NCBI GenBank assembly: GCA_002371315.1
Contig: DFHL01000055.1
Span: forward strand, 1-6,786
Source of the DNA: Bacteroidales bacterium UBA3724
Lineage (GTDB): Bacteria; Bacteroidota; Bacteroidia; Bacteroidales; P3
DNA: 6,786 nucleotides
Direction of reading: 5' to 3'
Shown: piece after piece, positions 1 to 6,621 of the stretch
How the letters are laid out: each line of letters begins with the position of its first letter
Position numbering within the stretch: the stretch's first letter is position 1
Program-made: the position numbers and the translations under genes
The notes under the pieces: model-generated
What the model was told of the DNA's origin: nothing
Database searches by the model: none
The model's input: the letters and a program-made list of their open reading frames with translations, nothing else

Positions 1-581
1 TACAGGTCGTTGCCCTCGCGGGTGCGTTCGCCCACGCCGGTGAAGACCGACATGCCGCTGTATTTCTTGGCGATATTGTTGATCAGCTCCTGGATCAGAA
101 CGGTCTTGCCCACACCGGCGCCACCGAAGAGGCCGATCTTACCGCCTTTCAGGAAGGGCTGGATGAGGTCGATCACCTTGATGCCGGTGTAGAGGATCTC
201 CTGCGAGGTGCTGAGGTTTTCGAACTTCGGGGGATCGCGGTGGATGCTGTAGCGCTTCTCGCACACGGGGGCGGGCATGCCGTCGATGGTCTCTCCGATG
301 ACGTTGAACAGGCGGCCGTTGATGTTCTCGCCCACGGGCATCGAGATGGGGCCGCCGAGCGACGTCACCTCCATGCCGCGCTCCAGACCATCGGTCGAAT
401 CCATGGCGATGCAGCGCATGGTGTTTTCGCCAATATCTTGCTGGCATTCAAGGATAACGCTGTGCCCGTCGGGACGCACGACGGAGAGAGCGGTGTAGAT
501 GTCGGGCAGGTTGGCGTCGTCGGGGAATGTCACATCGACAACAGCACCAATGATTTGCGTTATTTTACCTTTCAGTTCCAT
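1..581 (-). CDS. atpD: F1 ATP synthase subunit beta, N-terminal 193 codons (runs off window)
   Basis: This is the catalytic subunit of the F1 sector of ATP synthase, which makes ATP from ADP and phosphate on the cytoplasmic face of the membrane. The frame begins with ATG at 581-579 (MELKGKITQIIGAVVDVTF) and stays open to the window edge, with complete codons down to position 3. The N-terminal beta-barrel covers about residues 1-80. The nucleotide-binding domain follows, with the Walker A motif GGAGVGKT at residues 153-160 and GERTREGND at 184-192. The latter contains the catalytic glutamate (E185, equivalent to E. coli beta E181). Family members are around 460-510 residues, so roughly 60% lies outside the window. 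The start is supported by the family's usual N-terminus and by a promoter about 40 bp upstream. In Bacteroidota atpD normally opens the atp operon, followed by atpC; that continuation is not visible here. Nothing in the visible part looks damaged. Confidence 0.97.
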   Translation of the reverse strand, partial: MELKGKITQIIGAVVDVTFPDDANLPDIYTALSVVRPDGHSVILECQQDIGENTMRCIAMDSTDGLERGMEVTSLGGPISMPVGENINGRLFNVIGETIDGMPAPVCEKRYSIHRDPPKFENLSTSQEILYTGIKVIDLIQPFLKGGKIGLFGGAGVGKTVLIQELINNIAKKYSGMSVFTGVGERTREGNDL

Positions 582-620
582 ATTATATTATTACTTTCAA
601 TCCTGTGTTAAAAAACGGTG

Positions 621-657
621 CAAAGATACACATTTTTTTTTATTGCACTGCAAAAAA
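621..657 (-). promoter_or_regulatory. Bacteroidota-type promoter of atpD
   Basis: Reading the minus strand, TATCTTTG at 628-621 matches the Bacteroidota -7 consensus TAnnTTTG exactly. A TTTTTTG tract at 657-651 can serve as the -33 element (TTTG), with 22 bp between the boxes, slightly long for the class. An A9 tract lies between them. Transcription would start near 612-616, giving a leader of about 30-35 nt before the atpD ATG. The leader is A/T-rich and has no strong Shine-Dalgarno sequence, as is usual in this phylum. The -33 element lies in the last codons of the truB-derived tail. Confidence 0.75.
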
Positions 658-927
658 GTACGCCGTACCGTCAATTTTAACATTTCTACGCTCGTTGGAC
701 AGGTAGTCGGCCACCTCGTCGAGTTGCAGGGCCTGGTCGACGCTGTAATCCCCCACCTGTTCGCGCCGCAGGGCGCTGAGGAAGGCGCCGCTGCCGAGGG
801 CCTCGCCGAGGTCGCGCGCCAGCGAGCGGATGTAGGTGCCCTTGCCGCAATGAATGCGGAAGTCGGCCTGCGGAAGGTGTGGGGGGACGGTGCCGAGCGG
901 GTTGTCGTAGAGATGGTGGGCTTTTTT
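640..927 (-). pseudogene. truB: C-terminal fragment of tRNA pseudouridine-55 synthase TruB, lacking the catalytic part
   Basis: Residues 1851-1945 of the long frame match the end of TruB, which converts U55 to pseudouridine in the tRNA T-loop. The diagnostic stretch is CGKGTYIRSLARDLG at residues 1877-1891 (about nt 805-849), followed by GEALGSGAFLSALRR and VGDYSVDQAL. In E. coli TruB the same place reads CSKGTYIRT...DDLGEKLGCGAH. The N-terminal two thirds, including the catalytic aspartate in the GTLDPxAxG motif, is absent; A2M-derived and repeat sequence stands there instead. The fragment has no start codon or promoter of its own and cannot be an active synthase. The natural truB stop codon is probably the TAA at 642-640. 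The true left border is uncertain: residues 1851-1870 (KKAHHLYDNPLGTVPPHLPQ) could be variable TruB sequence or junction sequence. An intact truB is expected elsewhere in the genome if this join is real. Confidence 0.88.
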
Positions 928-3900
928 TAATGTGTTATTGTGTGAATGTGTTAATGCGTTAGTGGCTGACGCGTCAGCCGTTTTGCGCTTTCCGCTTTCC
1001 GCTTTCCGTTTTCCGCTCAAGAGGAGAGCCTGGATGGCGTTGACGGTGCTGACGTCGGTGTTCCAGTTGGTGGTCTGCTTCTGCTTGAGGATCCACTGCT
1101 GCATACGGACGATGCTTTCGCTGTCGCCGAGCACTTCGCTGAAGGTGCGGATGAGCATAGCCTGCGTCTCGATGGGGCGTTCGTTCCAGCTCCAGCCGCC
1201 GACGTTGTCGCGCCAGTACATACCCATCTCGTCGCTGTAGAGGGCTTTCTGGCGGATGCGCGTGGCCATATCGCGAGCCAGGATGGTGTCGCCGGCGCGC
1301 TGGAAGACGACGCTGAGCATAGCCTGGGTGAAGAGCGAGCGGTAGTCTTTGTTGTACTTCTTGGCGTTGGTATAGAAGTAGTTGTAGGCTTCCTGCTGCC
1401 GCTTGCCGAGGTGGTTGTCGGGATAGAGGCTGCGGAGGTAGAGATAGTCGAGGTTTGCGATTTGTGTGTCGGAGTGTTTTTTGATGTACTTTATATAATA
1501 TTCATAGGTTTCGCGGTCGACATAGTCCATTGCGCGGTCGAGTGCGCGAAGGGTGCGGCTGTCGAGTTCGACGCCCTGCTGGCGCAGGAGGCCGAGGGTT
1601 TTGAGGATGTACTGCGTGGTGTAGAGGCTCGAGAAGCGTCCGCCATCGATCCAGCTCCATCCGCCGTCGGCGCGCTGTGCGGCCAGCAGCCGGTCGAGGT
1701 CTTTCTGCAGCTGCCGGCTGAGGGTTGTGCGGTTGAAGAAGCGGGCGACGTCGCGGTGTCGCTGCTCCTCGCTGATGGCGTCGTTGAGCCAGGGGGTCCC
1801 TTCCATCACGGTCTGCTTGAGGTCGGTGTTGCGGTCCAGCGCGGACTGGAAGGCTTCGGGCTCGTTCTGCTCCCATTGGCGGAAGAGCTGCTCGATTTGC
1901 GGATTGTTGTTGACGATGCTGAACGACAGGCTGTTGGTGTAGATGGCATTGGCCAGATAGATGTTGGACGGGTTCTGCTGCTGCTTGACGTAAGGCAGCG
2001 ACTGGATGGCAAGCCAGATGGGGTTGGGCGTGAGGTCGACGGTGAGCGAATGGTTCTTCAGCGTCCAGTCGATATCGTCGGCCGAGGGTTTAGCCGTTTC
2101 GGTCAAGTGCTTGAGTTCGAATTTCTTCTCCCCTGCCCCATTGATGTAGAAGGCCATCGACTCGGTGACGAGCTGTCGGCCGGGCAGCAGCGGTATGGGT
2201 CCCTGTTCGCCGTCGCTGACGCCGTCGCCACGGGCGATTACCTTGTAGTTGGCGACGAACAGCGGTTGGCGCGGAACGGCGAGCAGGAAGCTGACTTCGC
2301 CAGATGCGCCGCTGTTAAGGACGATACGCTTCGCGCTTTCGCCAACGACCATAGCGATAGGCTGGCCTGTGACTGCATTGGTCATTTGGAGCGAGAGGTT
2401 GACTGTCTGCTCCTTGTCGCTGAGGTTGCTGACTTTGACCGAGAAGAGGCAGGTGTCGCCGTGCCGCAGGAAGCGGGGGACGTTGGGTGTGACCATCAGT
2501 CGCTTCTGCGTGATGGCCGATGCGGCGAGGGTGCCGGTTTTGAGGTCCTTGGTATAGGCGAGACCGTTGATGCTCCATTCGGTAAGCAGTTCAGGCACAG
2601 TGAATGAGAGCTGCACGCGTCCGTCGCTGCCGCTGCGCAGAGCCGGGCGGAAGAAGGCCAGCGTGTTGAGGTTCTGGCGCAGATGAGGCTCGTCGCCATT
2701 GTTTTCGGACGGGTCTTTGCTTTTGCTTTCGACAGGGCCCTCGTCGTCAACGACTTGCAGTTCGTTCGTCACCTCTGCATCACTATCGATATAGCCGACG
2801 CCGGCCACCGAGGCGACGATGGAGTTGACAGGTTGGATATCGTCGGCGGCAAGCCTCTGGCCGCTCTCGGGGGCGCCGATTTCAATAACCGGCACTTTTT
2901 CGGCCATAACCACAAAGCCACTTTCGCCACGGGCCGTTGCCGTCTTGTACATCCGGTTGTAGCGGTAGAAGCCTGTGGAGATAGCCGAATTGAGGAAAGA
3001 GGTGCGGAACAGATAGGGAATGATGTCGCGATGGGGCGCAGCCGGGGCGAAATCGTAGAAGCTGTTGTCGGTCCAGGTGATATCGGCGAAAGAGGTCGGG
3101 GTGTAGCTTTGCCGCCAGGGGTTGAAGCCCCAATGGAGAGCGCCGTAGGAGTCGAGAGCGTGGTCGTACATCGTCATCATCAGGTTGGCCGCTGCCGGCA
3201 GGCCGGTCTTTTTCTCCTTGATATTGAGCGTCCAGCGTTCGCCGCTGCCGGGTTCGAGCTTGTTGCGGAAGGTTTCGAGGTCGAAAGCCACATCCAGTTG
3301 CTTGTCGGAATAGGGCACCTCGATGTCGAAGTCATTGAATGCTATCTGGTTGGCGCAGACGGCGGCCACCTCGATGCGGAATCCGCCCAAAAGGCTGTCG
3401 GTGACGGGGATTTCGACCTCGGCGTAACCACGGTTGAGCTTGACAAGTCGGTGAGTGTAAGAGACTTGGTCTTTATTGACGAGGAGAAAGACCGTGATGT
3501 CGGGATAGCGGCTGCCGACCCGTAGCCGGACGCGGTCGCCAACTTCAACGGTGGAGCTTTCGATGTCGGCAGTGATGAGTTTGGAGAGCTGCGGCTGCTT
3601 GGCAGTAGAGGGCTGATAGAGCACAGTGTTTTCGGCCGTCAGGGTGTCGCCGCTGTCGGTGCGGACAGTTGCCGTGAGGCGGTAGGCACCAGCGGCAAGA
3701 CCCTTCATATCATACACATACGGTTTGTCGGCCGTGGTGCGGGCAATGGTCGAGAAGACCTGCTTTTCGACCGGCCAGCGCTGATAGTCGGAAGCAGTGC
3801 CGTCGTAGTCGAAGGAGGGGAAAAGACGCTCGAACTCCTTGCGGCCCAGCGGCATAGCGATTGAGGTGTCGTCGTATTGCATTGTCTGGCAGCTGAGAAG

Positions 3901-6477
3901 GGGCTTTTCGGGCGTTGCGAGCCGCACAACCTTGATATCGGCGGTGCCGTTGATGGGTTTGCCGTCGAGGTTGTAGCATCCAACGGTGAGCGTAACATCG
4001 TCGCGGTCAACCGTTTTCGTGGAGATGGAAGCATAGCTGTTCACCAGACCCAGAAGAAGCGATGTGGACGCTTCGTGCGTCTCGCCGTTGATGTCGGTCA
4101 CCTTGGCATTGACGCGGTAATCGTAGCTGGTCTTTCGGTTCAGGTCGCTGTTCGAGTCGGGCCAGGGGACGAACTCGACGGCGAAGGAGCCATCGTCGGC
4201 GGTAACCGTCTCGCCTTCAGCGACAACCTTAGAATTCGACGTATTGTTCCAGTCCATCCATCCACGATAGTAGTACCATCGCTCGACGCGCGTCACCGAG
4301 TATTCGACCGTAGCGCCGCTGACGGGAACGGCAGTATAGGACGACGCAATGCCCTCGACGCGAGCCTTTTGCCCAAAGTGGCGCACCTCGGCAGGCTTGG
4401 AAAGGGTGACGGTGAATTTGGGCTGCTTGTAGGCTTCCACCTTGAGATAGGCCGTCTCGTGGCGGAAATCCTCGCCCGTGCAGATGCGCCACTGGCCAGG
4501 CATAGCGTCGGCTGGCAGCGCGAAGCGGCCGTCGCAGAGGCCATACTGGTCGGTTTTAAGGAGAAGCGTGTCGATCTGCTTGCCGTTGATGTCGACCAGC
4601 TCGAAGCGCACCTCCATTCCTGGCAGAACGCCGCCCTTGTAGCGGTCGGCATAAGCGGCGAGGAAAGCGAAACTGACCGTGTCGCCAGGCTTGTAGAGCG
4701 GCCGGTCGGTGAAGAAGCGGAAGGTGCGTTCGGAAGGGTTGTCGCGGTTGTCGCGGTCGGCAGTCATCCCCGACGAAACGATTTTGTAGCCTTTGTAGGT
4801 CGTAACGACGCGTTGTTCCTTATATTCCAAACGGTTCCAGTTGTTCTTGATGACCGGCGTGAAGTCGTAGTAACCGTCGCGGTCGGTTTTGACAGTGGCG
4901 ACATCGTTGAAATTGCGGTAGTTCTTGGAGCTTTGCAGCGTAACCTTCTGTCCAGCAATGGGCTTACCACTTTTGCGGTCGACGACAAAGCCTCTGTTGA
5001 CGGTGTTTTTGCCGTAAGCCGGGAGGAATACGACGTCCTCGATGTTGAGCTGGCTGAGGGATATGCCGAAGGTGTCGAAGTCGGGAGTGTTTGAGACCAG
5101 GAGAAAGTATTCGCCCTGTTCCATAGGCGGGATGACGACATAGGTTTTTTGCGGCTTGTAGTCGTTTCGCATCGCTATGGGCTGGTCCCACTGCTTGAGC
5201 ACGGGAGCCGTCACCAGCTGGCGTCGACGTTCCACTTTGTGATTACGGTAATAGTCGAACGAGCGCACGATCCTGAAATAGAGATGGTCGACATTGCGCG
5301 TGGTGGCCACCGCCAGCTGGGGCTCGCCGGAAGGCGTACAGTTGGTTTTCCAGATCGTAATCTTCTTGGCAGTGATGAGTCCGCGCAGGTTGTAGCACTT
5401 GGCAGCCCCGGGGCTGTCGGGGTGCAGCGCCAGCGCCGTGTCGATTGCGGCAATAGCTTCGAGGTAGCGTTGCTCGTAGTAAAGGAGGTCGGCCAACTGG
5501 CTGTAGAGCATCGTTATGCTGGCGTCGTTGCCGCTACGGTAGCGGGCTATCACCTGCGGCAGCTGCTGCAAACGCATCGAAATCCGCCTGTTATAGTCGA
5601 CATTGAGCAGATTGTTAACCCATTCGGTTCGCATCGTATAAAGCTCCGTCATCAGCCTGTCGACTTTTGCGGCATTGCGTTTTCCGCTTTCCGACTCCCA
5701 TTCCTGCAGCACCTGCAGCGCAAAAGCAGCCACAGAACGGGAGCTGTCCCTGCAGCTGATGCGCGCCGTTGCGAACCGTTCGCATTCGGCATAGAGCAGC
5801 TCGGGACGGTCGATATCGCTTTCGAGAAGTGGCGAAAAGTTCAGTTCGATGATGATTCCCATCGACTTGCGGACCAATACGTCGTATAAAGTCGGCGTCA
5901 GATTGCCGTCGCCGCCGTCGCGGACGGTGACCAGCCAGCCCAGCGAATCGGAAGGAATGCTGCGCAGCAGGGCTGGATTGGACAGCGCCTGCCGCAAAAG
6001 CAGAGCAACGGTGTCGTGGAGACGCGCCGAAGTCCACAGGCCAAGGTCGAGGTCGGCTTCGTCCGACGGGCTGTTCTGGTTCAGGCTCCAACTGTTATGG
6101 GAAAAGAAATGCATATAGTAGTCGGCCAGCAACACCCGGCAGACAGCCCGGTCGGCATCGTCGAGCAAGGGTAGCAGCGAGCGGAAGCGCATCAGGGCGG
6201 TGTCGGTTGCATTCTCGCGATAGGCCGAGCCGATGCGCGAGAGGTAGTAGGCACCGACGAGGCACTGGCGCGAGTCGCCGCGCTTCAACGCTTCGTCATA
6301 TTTCTTTTCGGCCTTGCTGTAAGCTTGGTCGTAATACTGTTTAACCATCAGACTATCAACGTCATTCCAAGTCATACGGCTTTGTCCGGCAGAAGGTTTG
6401 GTATTCTGCGCAACAACGAGGTTCGGCATAGCGAAAGCAATGACAACCAGGAGGATGAGGGATTTTATCGTTTTCAT
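640..6477 (-). CDS. Exported thioester-less alpha-2-macroglobulin family protein, C-terminally truncated and fused in frame to a TruB tail
   Basis: Bacterial alpha-2-macroglobulins are large periplasmic proteins thought to trap proteases. The ATG at 6477 is chosen because it begins a good type I signal peptide: MKTIKS, a hydrophobic core, and cleavage near VVA-QN at residues 23-24. No lipobox cysteine is present. Residues 25 to about 375 are helical, with a TPR-like repeat at about 326-373. An MG1-like region follows, then a carboxypeptidase-regulatory-like Ig fold (about 494-540). The MG2 hallmark TDRPLYKPGDTVSF is at 590-603, with further MG domains to about 1140. A TonB-plug-like segment (1189-1231) and an acidic linker precede the conserved A2M block at 1267-1340. 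The alpha/alpha-toroid region is about 1480-1820, with GGWSW motifs at 1605-1609 and 1760-1764. It contains no cysteine, so no thioester can form. From residue 1821 the A2M match stops; repeat-encoded residues and a TruB C-terminus (about 1851-1945) follow. The toroid end and final MG domain of homologues are missing, so function is doubtful. The A2M family call is firm; the exact domain borders are estimates. Confidence 0.9.
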   Translation of the reverse strand: MKTIKSLILLVVIAFAMPNLVVAQNTKPSAGQSRMTWNDVDSLMVKQYYDQAYSKAEKKYDEALKRGDSRQCLVGAYYLSRIGSAYRENATDTALMRFRSLLPLLDDADRAVCRVLLADYYMHFFSHNSWSLNQNSPSDEADLDLGLWTSARLHDTVALLLRQALSNPALLRSIPSDSLGWLVTVRDGGDGNLTPTLYDVLVRKSMGIIIELNFSPLLESDIDRPELLYAECERFATARISCRDSSRSVAAFALQVLQEWESESGKRNAAKVDRLMTELYTMRTEWVNNLLNVDYNRRISMRLQQLPQVIARYRSGNDASITMLYSQLADLLYYEQRYLEAIAAIDTALALHPDSPGAAKCYNLRGLITAKKITIWKTNCTPSGEPQLAVATTRNVDHLYFRIVRSFDYYRNHKVERRRQLVTAPVLKQWDQPIAMRNDYKPQKTYVVIPPMEQGEYFLLVSNTPDFDTFGISLSQLNIEDVVFLPAYGKNTVNRGFVVDRKSGKPIAGQKVTLQSSKNYRNFNDVATVKTDRDGYYDFTPVIKNNWNRLEYKEQRVVTTYKGYKIVSSGMTADRDNRDNPSERTFRFFTDRPLYKPGDTVSFAFLAAYADRYKGGVLPGMEVRFELVDINGKQIDTLLLKTDQYGLCDGRFALPADAMPGQWRICTGEDFRHETAYLKVEAYKQPKFTVTLSKPAEVRHFGQKARVEGIASSYTAVPVSGATVEYSVTRVERWYYYRGWMDWNNTSNSKVVAEGETVTADDGSFAVEFVPWPDSNSDLNRKTSYDYRVNAKVTDINGETHEASTSLLLGLVNSYASISTKTVDRDDVTLTVGCYNLDGKPINGTADIKVVRLATPEKPLLSCQTMQYDDTSIAMPLGRKEFERLFPSFDYDGTASDYQRWPVEKQVFSTIARTTADKPYVYDMKGLAAGAYRLTATVRTDSGDTLTAENTVLYQPSTAKQPQLSKLITADIESSTVEVGDRVRLRVGSRYPDITVFLLVNKDQVSYTHRLVKLNRGYAEVEIPVTDSLLGGFRIEVAAVCANQIAFNDFDIEVPYSDKQLDVAFDLETFRNKLEPGSGERWTLNIKEKKTGLPAAANLMMTMYDHALDSYGALHWGFNPWRQSYTPTSFADITWTDNSFYDFAPAAPHRDIIPYLFRTSFLNSAISTGFYRYNRMYKTATARGESGFVVMAEKVPVIEIGAPESGQRLAADDIQPVNSIVASVAGVGYIDSDAEVTNELQVVDDEGPVESKSKDPSENNGDEPHLRQNLNTLAFFRPALRSGSDGRVQLSFTVPELLTEWSINGLAYTKDLKTGTLAASAITQKRLMVTPNVPRFLRHGDTCLFSVKVSNLSDKEQTVNLSLQMTNAVTGQPIAMVVGESAKRIVLNSGASGEVSFLLAVPRQPLFVANYKVIARGDGVSDGEQGPIPLLPGRQLVTESMAFYINGAGEKKFELKHLTETAKPSADDIDWTLKNHSLTVDLTPNPIWLAIQSLPYVKQQQNPSNIYLANAIYTNSLSFSIVNNNPQIEQLFRQWEQNEPEAFQSALDRNTDLKQTVMEGTPWLNDAISEEQRHRDVARFFNRTTLSRQLQKDLDRLLAAQRADGGWSWIDGGRFSSLYTTQYILKTLGLLRQQGVELDSRTLRALDRAMDYVDRETYEYYIKYIKKHSDTQIANLDYLYLRSLYPDNHLGKRQQEAYNYFYTNAKKYNKDYRSLFTQAMLSVVFQRAGDTILARDMATRIRQKALYSDEMGMYWRDNVGGWSWNERPIETQAMLIRTFSEVLGDSESIVRMQQWILKQKQTTNWNTDVSTVNAIQALLLSGKRKAESGKRKTADASATNALTHSHNNTLKKAHHLYDNPLGTVPPHLPQADFRIHCGKGTYIRSLARDLGEALGSGAFLSALRREQVGDYSVDQALQLDEVADYLSNERRNVKIDGTAYFFAVQ
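930..961. repeat. Imperfect 8-bp tandem repeat, four units
   Basis: On the plus strand four 8-bp units follow one another: ATGTGTTA, TTGTGTGA, ATGTGTTA, ATGCGTTA. On the minus strand this reads as TAACACAT-like units and encodes the low-complexity residues NALTHSHNN of the fused frame. Neither A2M nor TruB homologues have this segment. It is the part of the junction repeat mosaic closest to the truB fragment. Confidence 0.85.
964..979. repeat. Perfect 16-bp palindrome in the A2M/truB junction
   Basis: GGCTGACGCGTCAGCC is its own reverse complement with no mismatch. It lies between the two tandem-repeat blocks. As RNA it could form only a tight stem with the central bases unpaired. It has no downstream T-run, so it does not look like a terminator. 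A role as a recombination or protein-binding site is possible but not shown by the sequence. Confidence 0.85.
987..1017. repeat. 7-bp tandem repeat (GCTTTCC), 4.4 units
   Basis: The plus strand reads GCTTTCC three times, then GTTTTCC, then GCT. On the minus strand the unit is GGAAAGC and encodes SGKRKAESGKRK (residues 1821-1832). It begins exactly where similarity to A2M homologues stops, after the conserved TVNAIQALLL block. Two more units (GTTTTCC, GCTTTCC) occur inside the same gene at 5679-5692, so the motif seems to be dispersed in this genome. Confidence 0.88.
5677..5693. repeat. Second copy of the GCTTTCC heptamer motif inside the A2M coding region
   Basis: The plus strand reads GC, GTTTTCC, GCTTTCC, G. 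It encodes part of ESESGKRNAA (residues 261-270) in the helical N-terminal region. It repeats the same heptamers that mark the A2M/truB junction about 4.7 kb away. It is too short to prove common origin but supports the idea that the motif is scattered in this genome. Confidence 0.6.
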
Positions 6478-6509
6478 AGAATAAATGCTTTTACAATACT
6501 ATTAGTAGC

Positions 6510-6570
6510 AAAAAGGGGCATTTTTTTACAAAGAAACGATAAAAAGGGGCAAAAATTGCCGAACGGGGCA
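6510..6570. promoter_or_regulatory. Three GGGGCA motifs in the leader region of the A2M gene
   Basis: AAAAAGGGGCA occurs exactly at 6510-6520 and 6541-6551, 31 bp apart. A third shorter copy, GGGGCA, lies at 6565-6570, 19 bp further on. All have the same orientation. They lie 33-93 bp upstream of the A2M start codon, in AT-rich DNA where a promoter is expected, and three direct repeats about two to three helical turns apart would suit a regulator binding site. I found no good TAnnTTTG box with a properly spaced TTTG here; the nearest is TAGTATTG at 6501-6494 (one mismatch, no -33 partner). The regulatory role is inference. Confidence 0.4.
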
Positions 6571-6621
6571 AAATAATCGGTCAATTATAAAGTATGAGTG
6601 GTTAGGGAAGTGGGTGAAATC

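Noticed and set aside
139..447. Minus-strand 102-codon frame rich in Arg and His
   Set aside because: It is an out-of-frame reading of atpD on the same strand; its composition is typical of frame-shifted GC-rich sequence.
240..611. Plus-strand 123-codon open frame over the atpD region
   Set aside because: It is antisense to atpD, whose Walker A and GERTREG motifs are unambiguous on the minus strand.
964..979. Palindrome as a rho-independent terminator
   Set aside because: It has no adjacent T-run on either strand at the right distance, and no loop. The chimeric frame reads straight through it.
928..1017. Tandem repeats as a CRISPR array
   Set aside because: The units are 7-8 bp and directly adjoin each other without spacers.
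932..1240. Plus-strand 102-codon frame covering the repeat mosaic
   Set aside because: It arises from repeats and antisense A2M sequence, with no family resemblance. The open frame through the repeats follows from their lack of stop codons.
1411..2607. Plus-strand 398-codon open frame
   Set aside because: It lies antisense to the A2M coding frame, which has recognisable family motifs throughout. The translation has no family resemblance and results from GC-rich codon bias.
3877..5094. Plus-strand 405-codon open frame
   Set aside because: It is a shadow of the A2M gene's MG-domain region, rich in Val, Ala, Gly, Asp and Arg with no motif or promoter.
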